Shown: one piece after another, positions 35,937-43,756 of the stretch
Layout of the letters: every line of letters begins with the position of its first letter
Numbering within the stretch: position 1 is the first letter of the stretch
Origin: an uncultured Porphyromonadaceae bacterium
Lineage (GTDB): Bacteria > Bacteroidota > Bacteroidia > Bacteroidales > Muribaculaceae
Assembly: GCA_947175425.1 (NCBI GenBank)
Contig: CAMWMR010000001.1
Coordinates: forward strand, 1-64,000
Length of the DNA: 64,000 bases
Reading direction: 5' to 3'
Notes under the pieces: model-generated
What the model was told of the DNA's origin: nothing
What the model saw: the letters and a program-made list of their open reading frames with translations, nothing else
Database searches by the model: none
Position numbers and translations under genes: made by a program

Positions 35937-35967
35937 CAAAGGTAGGTATAATATTCCGAATGACAAA
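35937..35967 (-). promoter_or_regulatory. Promoter of the cobalamin-riboswitch operon
   Basis: On the minus strand, TTTG (35967-35964) and TACCTTTG (35944-35937) are 19 bp apart, an exact match to the Bacteroidota -33/-7 arrangement. Transcription would begin about where aptamer helix P1 begins. Confidence 0.82.
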
Positions 35968-36036
35968 AAAGATGGAGTAAAAAGCGAAAAATAACTTTAA
36001 TTTTGTCAAATTGCCATTTTTATTGCTTTTTATGGC

Positions 36037-36044
36037 TATCTTTG
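36037..36044 (+). promoter_or_regulatory. -7 element of ptb-buk promoter
   Basis: TATCTTTG fits TAnnTTTG, about 60 bp before the ptb start. A matching -33 at normal spacing is not clear. It is divergent from the riboswitch promoter about 90 bp away. Confidence 0.55.
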
Positions 36045-36105
36045 CATGCAGATGCCGGCACAACGGGATTACCGCAAATAACCGGCGTATCTAAAACTGT
36101 TAAAT

Positions 36106-37011
36106 ATGATTACACGACTGACACAAATCGTAGACGAAGCCCGCAAACGCGGTCGCAAACGTCTTGCCGTTGCTTTTGGCAATGATTCCCACACTCTTAG
36201 TGCCGTGTACAAGGCATGGGAAGAAGGCTTGGTTGAACCCACTGTATATGGCGATAAAGCCGAAATACTAAGGGTATGTAAAGAGGAAGGCTTCGACCCC
36301 ACGGTATTCTCTGTTGTAGATGAAAAAAACGATGTGCGGTGTGTTGAACTGGCCGTTGCGCTGGTTGCAAGCGGTGGTGCCGATGTACTGATGAAAGGAC
36401 TGGTTTCCACCGATAAATACATGCGTGGAATCCTCAACAAAGAAGCCGGTCTGTTTCCCCCCAAGGGTACTCTAAGCCATGTTTCTGTGGTTGAACTTCC
36501 CGGTCGCGAGAAGTTGCTCTGTGTGGCCGATGTGGCGGTTATCCCCGCTCCCGATTTCAAACAAAAAATGCAATTGGTTAAATATCTCACCACTATTGCC
36601 AATTCATTAGGTGTTGAAATGCCGCGTATTGCGGCCATTGCTCCGTCCGAGCAGGTACTTCCTGCCGTACCGTCTTCCACCGAAGGTGCTTTGCTGGCAA
36701 AGATGGCCGATCGCGGGCAGCTTGGCAAGCTTGTTCTTGACGGACCCTTGTCGTTGGACGTAGCGTTATATAAGGAAGCCGCTATAGAAAAGAAAGTAAA
36801 AGGCTCGCAGGTTGCCGGTGAAGCCGACTGTCTCCTTTTCCCGAATATAGAATCGGGTAACGTTTTCTTTAAGTCGGCAACTCACTTCGGCGGAGCGGAA
36901 ATAGCTGCAATTGTAGTGGGTACACGTGTTCCGTGCGTGCTTACTTCGCGTGGCGATACTCCGCGAACAAAGCTGTACTCCATAGCACTTGCATGCTTGC
37001 AGGTTAAATAA
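36106..37011 (+). CDS. ptb: Phosphate butyryltransferase
   Basis: Ptb converts butyryl-CoA (or a branched short-chain acyl-CoA) and phosphate to the acyl phosphate. The 301-residue protein has the PTA/PTB fold: GGADVLMKGLVSTDKYMR for phosphate/CoA contact, GTLSHVSVVELPG, and the C-terminal PNIESGNVFFK followed by GTRVPCVLTSRGDTP typical of the family. The length fits Ptb, being shorter than multi-domain Pta. The adjacent butyrate kinase gene 10 bp downstream supports the assignment over phosphate acetyltransferase. Together they make ATP from butyryl-type CoA esters. True substrate chain length is uncertain. Confidence 0.9.
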   Translation: MITRLTQIVDEARKRGRKRLAVAFGNDSHTLSAVYKAWEEGLVEPTVYGDKAEILRVCKEEGFDPTVFSVVDEKNDVRCVELAVALVASGGADVLMKGLVSTDKYMRGILNKEAGLFPPKGTLSHVSVVELPGREKLLCVADVAVIPAPDFKQKMQLVKYLTTIANSLGVEMPRIAAIAPSEQVLPAVPSSTEGALLAKMADRGQLGKLVLDGPLSLDVALYKEAAIEKKVKGSQVAGEADCLLFPNIESGNVFFKSATHFGGAEIAAIVVGTRVPCVLTSRGDTPRTKLYSIALACLQVK

Positions 37012-37021
37012 CGTATCGGTT

Positions 37022-38242
37022 ATGGCCTACAAGATATTAGCTATTAATCCTGGTTCTACCTCCACCAAAATTGCCGTCTATACCGACGACCACCCCGATT
37101 TTACTCTTTCCATAGATCATGCGCCCGAGGATCTTGCTCAATTTGCAAGTGTGGTGGAACAGTATAACTGGCGTAAAGATTTAATTGAAACGGCTCTTGC
37201 TGATAACGGAATAAACATTCGCGATTTTTCCGCCATTATTGGCAGAGGAGGGATTGTAAGCCCCATAGAAAGCGGCGTATACGAAGTTAACGATGACCTT
37301 GTGTACGATCTGCAGCGGGCTCGTATGCAGCACGCTTCAAACCTAGGAGGCCTGATAGCCCGCGATATCGCCGATGAAATAGGTGTAAAGGCCTATATTG
37401 CCGATCCTGTAGTGGTGGATGAAATGATGCCATATGCAAGAATAAGCGGTCTTCCCGAGCTCCCTCGCGAATCGGTGTTCCATGCACTTAACCAAAAAGC
37501 TGTTGCAAGGCTGTTTGCAAAAGAGAACGGCAAGAATTACGAGGATCTTAACCTTATTGTATGCCACATGGGTGGCGGTTGCACCGTGAGTGCCCACCGG
37601 CGCGGGCGAGTCGTGGATACGACAAATGCTCTTGACGGATGCGGCCCGTTCTCGCCCGAACGTTCAGGCTCATTGCCTCCCGGACCGCTGATTCATCTGT
37701 GTTTCAGCGGAAAATATACCGAAGAAGAACTTATTAAAAAGGTTCATGGGGCCGGCGGACTTGTTGCGCATCTCGGAACAACATCTGTTCCCGAAGTGCT
37801 CGACAGAATCCAGAATCACGATTTGCATGCCATGCTCGTTCTCCGCGCAATGTGTTATACCATTTGCAAGGAGATTGGCTCGATGGCTGTGGCAATGAAA
37901 GGCGATGTGGATGCCATTCTGCTTACAGGTGGCATTGCGCACAGCAAGCGTGTGACCGATTTCATTGCCGACCATGTGGCCTATATAGCGCCTATTTATG
38001 TATATCCGGGTGAAAATGAGTTACGTGCATTGGCAGGAAATGCTCTTGCCGTGCTTCGTGGAGAACGCATACCAAAGGAATACAAACGAGAGGCCTACGA
38101 CGACCCCTCACAGATTAATAATGTGGAGCGTCCCTCCAAGCTGCGCGATGCCCTTCTCGGCATAATCAATCCTCAGGCGAATGCAAAACCGCTTTCCGCA
38201 ATACGTCAGTATCTGCGCAAGTGGAGCAAGACCCGTAAATAA
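37022..38242 (+). CDS. buk: Butyrate kinase
   Basis: ASKHA-superfamily acid kinase of 406 residues, converting acyl phosphate plus ADP to the acid plus ATP. The phosphate-binding N-terminal motif is ILAINPGSTSTKIAVY. GRGGIVSPIESGVYEVN, HMGGGCTVSAHRRGRVVD and the C-terminal ILLTGGIAHSKRV are standard Buk features. The start at 37022 (MAYKIL) follows ptb by 10 bp; an upstream in-frame Met lies inside ptb and is unlikely. The C-terminus is about 45 residues longer than minimal Buk and basic (RKWSKTRK). A stem-loop follows at 38248-38278. Confidence 0.92.
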   Translation: MAYKILAINPGSTSTKIAVYTDDHPDFTLSIDHAPEDLAQFASVVEQYNWRKDLIETALADNGINIRDFSAIIGRGGIVSPIESGVYEVNDDLVYDLQRARMQHASNLGGLIARDIADEIGVKAYIADPVVVDEMMPYARISGLPELPRESVFHALNQKAVARLFAKENGKNYEDLNLIVCHMGGGCTVSAHRRGRVVDTTNALDGCGPFSPERSGSLPPGPLIHLCFSGKYTEEELIKKVHGAGGLVAHLGTTSVPEVLDRIQNHDLHAMLVLRAMCYTICKEIGSMAVAMKGDVDAILLTGGIAHSKRVTDFIADHVAYIAPIYVYPGENELRALAGNALAVLRGERIPKEYKREAYDDPSQINNVERPSKLRDALLGIINPQANAKPLSAIRQYLRKWSKTRK

Positions 38243-38247
38243 TAAAT

Positions 38248-38278
38248 TCTCCCCGGCAATTATATACTGTCGGGGAGA
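38248..38278 (+). terminator. Stem-loop after buk
   Basis: TCTCCCCG and CGGGGAGA form a perfect 8-bp stem with a 15-nt loop, 6 bp past the buk stop codon. No T tract follows, so termination is uncertain. Confidence 0.5.
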
Positions 38279-38307
38279 GTATCTTACATAGTACAGGTAG
38301 CCCGCCA

Positions 38308-38856
38308 ATGGGCAAATTCGTCAGAACAATTTTCAACTTTTCTCAAGTCTACCGGATGCATATTCGCGAATTCGAACGTAATTTCAAGTCATTATATCTT
38401 CCTCTCGGAATGTACGCATTAAGGCTGACAAGGGATCCGGATATCGCGGAAGACCTTGTTCAGGAGGCTTTTGTACGAGCGTGGGAGTTGATGAAGGAGG
38501 GGAAAGAAATATCCGCTTTCAAAGCATGGATGTATCGTTGTGTACATAATTCCTGCATTGACCGTATGCGTTGTAATAGCAGTTGTTTGCCTATTCTCGA
38601 GAACTTTGATGTGGAGCAGGAAGATATTGATACTTCCGAACGCGATGCAGCCGTATGGAAAGCCATCGATGAGCTTCCGGAACGTTGTCGCCACATTTTC
38701 TTGATGAGCAAACGCGACGGATTGAGTAACGAGGAAATTGCAGTTGAGTTGGGACTATCGGTTAAAACAGTCAAAAACCAGCTAACCAAAGCTTTGAGCC
38801 GATTGCGGGAATCGCTCGGCAAAGGACGTAAACCGTTTTTTCTTCCTTTTTTGTAA
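38308..38856 (+). CDS. ECF-type RNA polymerase sigma factor
   Basis: Alternative sigma factor of up to 182 residues. Region 2 contains LGMYALRLTRDPDIAEDLVQ and AWMYRCVHNSCIDRMR. Region 4 contains LPERCRHIFLMSKRDGLSNE and the helix-turn-helix NEEIAVELGLSVKTVKNQL. The group is that of Bacteroidota FecI-like sigmas controlled by FecR-like anti-sigmas and TonB receptors. The downstream genes fit this: barrel protein, short anti-sigma, STN-type receptor and DUF4249 lipoprotein. The ATG at 38356 (MHIREFERN) matches the usual N-terminus and is a strong alternative start. The last 42 codons lie in a 364-bp tandem duplication, so a second copy of the C-terminus exists at 39095-39220. Confidence 0.9.
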   Translation: MGKFVRTIFNFSQVYRMHIREFERNFKSLYLPLGMYALRLTRDPDIAEDLVQEAFVRAWELMKEGKEISAFKAWMYRCVHNSCIDRMRCNSSCLPILENFDVEQEDIDTSERDAAVWKAIDELPERCRHIFLMSKRDGLSNEEIAVELGLSVKTVKNQLTKALSRLRESLGKGRKPFFLPFL

Positions 38857-39458
38857 AAAAATTGATTTTGGAGTAGGACTTTTGGGCTTTCATTCCGTCA
38901 CAAGGATAGAAACAAACAATAAACCTTGTCACATGAAGCTTAAATTATTACTTCCGGCGCTATCCTTGCTCGCAGCAATGTGTGCCGATGCGCGAATGCC
39001 CGAGAAAGGCTATCGCGGTTTTGTTGAAAACAGTATCGATTTCCGTAAAGAACCGGGATTCTTCAAGGATATTAATGCCTTGTACTCCGGATTTGAGGAA
39101 ATTGCAGTTGAGTTGGGACTATCGGTTAAAACAGTCAAAAACCAGCTAACCAAAGCTTTGAGCCGATTGCGGGAATCGCTCGGCAAAGGACGTAAACCGT
39201 TTTTTCTTCCTTTTTTGTAAAAAAATTGATTTTGGAGTAGGACTTTTGGGCTTTCATTCCGTCACAAGGATAGAAACAAACAATAAACCTTGTCACATGA
39301 AGCTTAAATTATTACTTCCGGCGCTATCCTTGCTCGCAGCAATGTGTGCCGATGCGCGAATGCCCGAGAAAGGCTATCGCGGTTTTGTTGAAAACAGTAT
39401 CGATTTCCGTAAAGAACCGGGATTCTTCAAGGATATTAATGCCTTGTACTCCGGATTT
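38731..39458 (+). repeat. Exact 364-bp tandem duplication
   Basis: Two head-to-tail copies, 38731-39094 and 39095-39458, look base-for-base identical by eye. Each runs from inside region 4 of the sigma gene, through the intergenic stretch, to about codon 54 of the barrel-protein gene. Bases flanking the outer ends and the joint share no microhomology. Either a very recent duplication or an assembly artefact would explain perfect identity. Confidence 0.95.
38933..39220 (+). pseudogene. Chimeric ORF created by the tandem duplication
   Basis: This 95-codon frame starts with the signal peptide and first ~54 codons of the barrel protein (MKLKLLLPALSLLAAMCADA), then runs in frame into the last 42 codons of the sigma factor (EEIAVELGLSVKTVKNQL and on). 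The parent genes remain intact on each side. The product would be an exported signal peptide joined to a DNA-binding helix-turn-helix, which makes no evident sense. I therefore treat it as a duplication by-product rather than a gene. Confidence 0.85.
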
Positions 39459-39854
39459 ACAACTTCGCACGGTTACCAGATTAACCAAATGTTTTTTGTA
39501 GGCGCCGGTCTGGGGGTTGAATACAGTAATAACATGGAAAACTGGTATATCCCCCTGTTTTTGCAAGGACGTGCCGATTTCAAATTCGGCAAATTCACTC
39601 CTTTCGGCGATATCCGCTTCGGTTATAACCTGTCACAAGGCACGGGTATATACTTCTCACCTTCCGTAGGCTATCGTTTTAACTGGGGACGAAAAGTTGG
39701 AATAAATGTTGGAGCAGGAATGAGTCTCATGGGGTACTCCGTGGAGATGTATACTGTTGGAATTGGTCAGGATGGTTACGCCACTTACCAATATCTTGGC
39801 ACAAAGCATAAGGTGAAGCCTAATTTCAGTTTCAGGGTAGGAATCGACTTTTAA
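39297..39854 (+). CDS. Outer membrane beta-barrel protein in sigma-factor locus
   Basis: Small predicted outer-membrane barrel of 185 residues. The signal peptide ends at about residue 18-20 (MCADA). Alternating strands follow, such as QINQMFFVGAGLGVEYS, FTPFGDIRFGYNL and YFSPSVGYRFNW, and it closes with FSFRVGIDF, a typical last strand. The ATG at 39297 gives a normal signal peptide; the longer TTG-initiated frame is rejected. Its first ~54 codons are in the tandem duplication. It sits between the sigma gene and the anti-sigma-like gene (3 bp before the latter), so it may be part of the regulated envelope response. Function is unknown. Confidence 0.8.
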   Translation: MKLKLLLPALSLLAAMCADARMPEKGYRGFVENSIDFRKEPGFFKDINALYSGFTTSHGYQINQMFFVGAGLGVEYSNNMENWYIPLFLQGRADFKFGKFTPFGDIRFGYNLSQGTGIYFSPSVGYRFNWGRKVGINVGAGMSLMGYSVEMYTVGIGQDGYATYQYLGTKHKVKPNFSFRVGIDF

Positions 39855-39856
39855 GC

Positions 39857-40309
39857 ATGGATAAAGATAAAAACATGGAGTTCGTGGTGAAGAACTATCG
39901 CCATGGAGCTTTCGATACGTGCAAAGCGTGGGCAAGTCTCGGAATTTTCGGTTTCCGTAAACCATCGGTAATGAAGATTGCCGGTATAGTAGCACTGCTG
40001 ATTGCAGTGACGGCAACTGCAGCTATCGTTCTCAGAAATAATGTGTTTACGGGCAACGAAACCGAGAGTGCGGGAAGTCCCTCGGTTTCGGAAGAAACGG
40101 TAATTGCTACCGTTGCACCGGTTGATTTCGATAATACACCGCTCACGGAGGTGATTGAGAAAGTAAATGCTGTTTATGGAGTGCATATAACTAATTTGCC
40201 TGCAAATGCCGGAGAGTATCGCCTTACACTTCATTATGAAGGTTCTGCCGATAATCTTGTGGCGACCATAAACGAATTGCTTGGTATTGAACTTGAAATA
40301 GAGGAATGA
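39857..40309 (+). CDS. Miniature FecR-like anti-sigma protein (DUF4974 only)
   Basis: Single-pass inner-membrane protein of 150 residues. A short cytoplasmic N-terminus (VKNYRHGAFDTCKAW) resembles the sigma-binding start of FecR-type anti-sigma factors. A membrane helix follows at about 40-59. The periplasmic part (about 88-150) matches the DUF4974 pattern (VDFDNTPLTEVIEKVNAVYG). The central FecR domain of about 100 residues is missing, so this is a reduced form. Its stop overlaps the receptor start by 4 bp (ATGA). DUF4974 and STN domains are thought to meet in the periplasm, so it probably relays receptor state to the sigma factor. Confidence 0.75.
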   Translation: MDKDKNMEFVVKNYRHGAFDTCKAWASLGIFGFRKPSVMKIAGIVALLIAVTATAAIVLRNNVFTGNETESAGSPSVSEETVIATVAPVDFDNTPLTEVIEKVNAVYGVHITNLPANAGEYRLTLHYEGSADNLVATINELLGIELEIEE

Positions 40310-42747
40310 AACGTTTTGTTTTAGCTGCAACGCTTGTCGCTGCCGGTGCTTTTGGAGCAATAGCCCAAAAAGTGACAATAGAGGCTCATGACTTGCCGGC
40401 CTCCGACGTGTTTCGCGATATTATGCAGCAGACAGGAAAAAATTTTATATATTCCACAGATCTTCTTCAAGATTACAGAGTTTCTGTAACTGCTAAAGAC
40501 AAGCCTTTGCGCAAAGTGCTGCAATCGATGTTTGCCGGCAGTGATATAGAATTCAAAATAAAGGGTAAGGATGTGATGCTAAGACGTCGCCGCCGGAAAG
40601 TTGAATCTGTCACACAAAGCAATCGCGCTGATACGGTAGTGAATTATGTTGCCGCACCTACCCAACTGGAGGAATTGGTGGTTGTATCGCGTTTGGAAGC
40701 TCCCGATGTTAGTACAGCCGAGATAGGTGCTGAAAAAATAACCGCCAAGGAAATATCATCGGTTCCCGTCCTTCTTGGAGAGGCCGATGTGTTGAAAGCT
40801 TTGCATATGCAACCCGGTGTGCAAGAAAGCGCCGAAGGAATGGCTGGAATGCATGTGCATGGAGGCGGAGCCGATGAAAATATGTGCATGCTGGATAATA
40901 TACCGCTATACCAGGTGAATCATTTTGCCGGATTGTTTTCGGCATTCAATGTGGATGCAATACGATATATAGATTTTTTCAAATCGTCTATTCCCGCCAA
41001 GTACGACGGACGCCTGTCATCGTTTCTTGATGTAAGGACAAAGAACGGGAATCCCGATGGACATCACGGTTCAATCAAACTTGGTCTTACTTCTGGAGCT
41101 TTGAATATCAACGGCCCGATCGGGAAGGCAACGACTTATTCCGTGGCCATGAGGCGTTCGTGGTACGATGTGCTTACAATTCCGTTTCTTGCCCTCATTA
41201 ATTCGGCACAGGATGAGAAAATCACTTTCGCTTATTCCTTTATGGATTTGAATGCAAAGGTAAATCATCGGTTCAGCAGTTCTTCATCGGCTTATGTCAG
41301 CGTGTATTTCGGTGACGATTATCTGCGTTCCGGCTCCAAGGATACTTTCGACGGTGATGCGTACTATTTTGGCTCCGATGACCAATACAAATTCCATTGG
41401 GGCAATCTTGTTACTCAGGCAGGAGTTATACATAATTTCAGCTCTACTCTTAATGGAGAATTCACAGCCGCGTTTACCAAATATTTCTCGAAAATGAAAA
41501 AGGATGAATATTCTTCCGAAAAATACAATGGAAACCTTATTACATCCACACGAGCCAAGGCTTCGACGTCCAATGATATTGATGATCTGATTGCCAAAGC
41601 TGATTTTTATTGGAATCCCTCGGAGAAGACACATGTTAAATTCGGAGCTGCTTATACTCTCCACAACTTTCTTCCTGCCAATACTGTAACGGAAAGTACT
41701 GTCGATAATGTTCATACCGAAGTGCGCGATTCTTCCCGGACTTACAAGGCAAGTGAGCTTAACGCTTATATTGAGGATGACTGGCGCATAAGCAAAAAAA
41801 TCAGGGCAAATATAGGTGTGCATGCCTCTCTTTTTCATATTGACGGGAAAAGTCATTTCGGAATTTCTCCGCGAGCTTCAATAAGTTTCCGCCCTTCAAA
41901 GGACTGGGCTTTTAAAGCTGCCTACAGTACTACAACGCAATATGTGCATCAGCTCGTTAGAAGCTATCTTGCATTGCCGACCGACAAATGGATTCCGGTC
42001 TCAGGTAATTTGAAGCCGCAAAGAGCATATAAAGTTGCAGTAGGTGCTTATTGGAGTATAGCCGGGGGAAATTATACATTGTCGGCTGAAGCATATCATA
42101 AGCAGATGAGGAATTTGATTGACTATTGCGACGAGTACTATTTGAATCCTCCAATGGAATTCTGGAATGAACGACTCACAACAGGTAAAGGTACTTCGAA
42201 AGGTCTGGACCTGAAATTTGAAAAGGTATTCGGAAAATTCACCGGACATATTGCTTACTCGTTGGCCTGGGCCGACAGATTTTTCCCTGAGAAAAACAAC
42301 GGACGTCCTTTTCCGGCACGATTCGACAACCGGCATTCCATTAATATTCTGATGAATTGGAAAATAAATTCAAAGGTGGAAATTAATGCGGCATGGACCG
42401 GACACTCGGGAAACCGAATTACCTTGCTGTCGCAAAATTGGTCGACACCCGACTTCGGGCCGGATTTCAACTATTCGGAAGCAACTCTTAAAGCTCCGAT
42501 TAATAATTTTCGACTGCCTTTCTATCATCGTCTTGATCTTGGTCTGCTGGTTCGCAATCGCCGCGGATTCTGGAATTTCGGCTTGTATAATGCTTATTGC
42601 CATAAGAATGCGGTCTTTGTGACTCACGGAACAAAACGAGAAATCGTAAACACTCCCGGTGGTGTGGCAATAAATTATAAACCCGTTTTCAAAAAGGTTT
42701 CCTTGCTTCCGATAATACCTTCAATTTCATATACATGGCAATTCTAA
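40306..42747 (+). CDS. TonB-dependent receptor with STN signalling domain
   Basis: Outer-membrane receptor/transducer of 813 residues. After the signal peptide (1-20, ending AIA) comes an STN domain (about 22-93; VTIEAHDLPASDVFRDIM) of the kind used by FecA-type transducers. A basic linker (RRRRRK) leads to the plug (about 128-250; LGEADVLKALHMQPGVQ, then GGGADENMCMLDNIPLY) and a barrel ending PSISYTWQF. It overlaps the anti-sigma gene by 4 bp and the DUF4249 gene by 13 bp. Ligand is unknown, but the locus looks like a cell-surface signalling and uptake system. Confidence 0.9.
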   Translation: MKRFVLAATLVAAGAFGAIAQKVTIEAHDLPASDVFRDIMQQTGKNFIYSTDLLQDYRVSVTAKDKPLRKVLQSMFAGSDIEFKIKGKDVMLRRRRRKVESVTQSNRADTVVNYVAAPTQLEELVVVSRLEAPDVSTAEIGAEKITAKEISSVPVLLGEADVLKALHMQPGVQESAEGMAGMHVHGGGADENMCMLDNIPLYQVNHFAGLFSAFNVDAIRYIDFFKSSIPAKYDGRLSSFLDVRTKNGNPDGHHGSIKLGLTSGALNINGPIGKATTYSVAMRRSWYDVLTIPFLALINSAQDEKITFAYSFMDLNAKVNHRFSSSSSAYVSVYFGDDYLRSGSKDTFDGDAYYFGSDDQYKFHWGNLVTQAGVIHNFSSTLNGEFTAAFTKYFSKMKKDEYSSEKYNGNLITSTRAKASTSNDIDDLIAKADFYWNPSEKTHVKFGAAYTLHNFLPANTVTESTVDNVHTEVRDSSRTYKASELNAYIEDDWRISKKIRANIGVHASLFHIDGKSHFGISPRASISFRPSKDWAFKAAYSTTTQYVHQLVRSYLALPTDKWIPVSGNLKPQRAYKVAVGAYWSIAGGNYTLSAEAYHKQMRNLIDYCDEYYLNPPMEFWNERLTTGKGTSKGLDLKFEKVFGKFTGHIAYSLAWADRFFPEKNNGRPFPARFDNRHSINILMNWKINSKVEINAAWTGHSGNRITLLSQNWSTPDFGPDFNYSEATLKAPINNFRLPFYHRLDLGLLVRNRRGFWNFGLYNAYCHKNAVFVTHGTKREIVNTPGGVAINYKPVFKKVSLLPIIPSISYTWQF

Positions 42748-43754
42748 AAAAAATATACTATCTACTGTTTTGTTGCGCACTTTCGGGGTGCTACACCGAT
42801 TTTTATCCTGATATTGAAAGTACCCCGGTGTTGTGTATGAATTCGTTGGTTACTGCCGATGAATCAATAGATGTGGAACTTAGCCGGACATGGCTGTATA
42901 CTGATGAAGCCGGGGCGGAGAACAACTCTGTTTCCGATGCTTCGGTGAGTATTACAGTAAACGGCCATTCGGCGGTTGACGATTATATCCCTGCCGAGGG
43001 TGACTGCGTGCGCTTAAAGGCTATGAGCCCTAAATACGGGACGGCCGAGGCGGAAGTAGTTGTCCCTGCAAAGGTAAATGTTACAGGTGTGAGCTTTAAA
43101 CCGAATATTACCAATATGAGTTTCTATGAGTTTGAAGGCGTCTCATACGGCTATGTCATGTTCGACTATATGCTCGACATAACAATTGCCGACAGTTCCT
43201 ACGATATAGATTTCTTCCATTATTCCTGCAAAGGTGTGGATAATAATGTTTCGGATTTTCTTGAATCCGAAACGGGACTGAACATAAATATCGGTACTTT
43301 GAAGTACGAGGCGGAACCTGTTTTCGGAGAACATATCGATGCTTTTGACTCTGTAATGGGCGCGGATGCTTACGGGTTCACTTATTTTACTGATCGCAGT
43401 TTTCAAGGTAAAAGCTATACATTGCATTTGGTTTATTCCAATGCAAGCGTGCACTTTGCATCTGCAAACGGTAATATTGAGAATCAATTGAATTTTGAAC
43501 TTGAGATAACTATGGATGCGGTTTCGGAGAGTATATACAAGTATGCACTCTGGCAATGGCAATGGTATTCGGGATTCCTCGGCGATATGGGCGATATTGG
43601 CTTGGCCGATCCTCTATGGGGATACAGCAACGTAACTACCGGAGCCGGAGTTGTGGGCGCAAAAACATCCCGAAAATTCATAATTGATCTTCGGGAGATG
43701 CTTTACGAAGCATTGCAAAACGTTGAAATGCCGGAATTACCGCCTTTTATGTAG
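42735..43754 (+). CDS. DUF4249 domain lipoprotein
   Basis: Predicted lipoprotein of 339 residues. The signal peptide ends at ALSGC (Cys about 18), and the mature part has the DUF4249 features: PVLCMNSLVTADESIDVELSRTW at the start, a VSITVNG Ig-like strand set, and a late segment around the fourth quarter rich in aromatic residues (YALWQWQWYSG). DUF4249 lipoproteins are usually encoded right after TonB receptors in Bacteroidota and are presumed surface partners, like SusD in place but not in sequence. It overlaps the receptor gene by 13 bp. No function is established. Confidence 0.85.
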   Translation: MAILKKIYYLLFCCALSGCYTDFYPDIESTPVLCMNSLVTADESIDVELSRTWLYTDEAGAENNSVSDASVSITVNGHSAVDDYIPAEGDCVRLKAMSPKYGTAEAEVVVPAKVNVTGVSFKPNITNMSFYEFEGVSYGYVMFDYMLDITIADSSYDIDFFHYSCKGVDNNVSDFLESETGLNINIGTLKYEAEPVFGEHIDAFDSVMGADAYGFTYFTDRSFQGKSYTLHLVYSNASVHFASANGNIENQLNFELEITMDAVSESIYKYALWQWQWYSGFLGDMGDIGLADPLWGYSNVTTGAGVVGAKTSRKFIIDLREMLYEALQNVEMPELPPFM

Positions 43755-43756
43755 CG

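Noticed and set aside
38882-39220. Longer TTG-initiated version of the chimeric frame, and the same for the barrel gene at 39246
   Set aside because: The ATG 17 codons later gives a clean signal peptide. The TTG start would put charged residues ahead of it and is only an open-frame extension.
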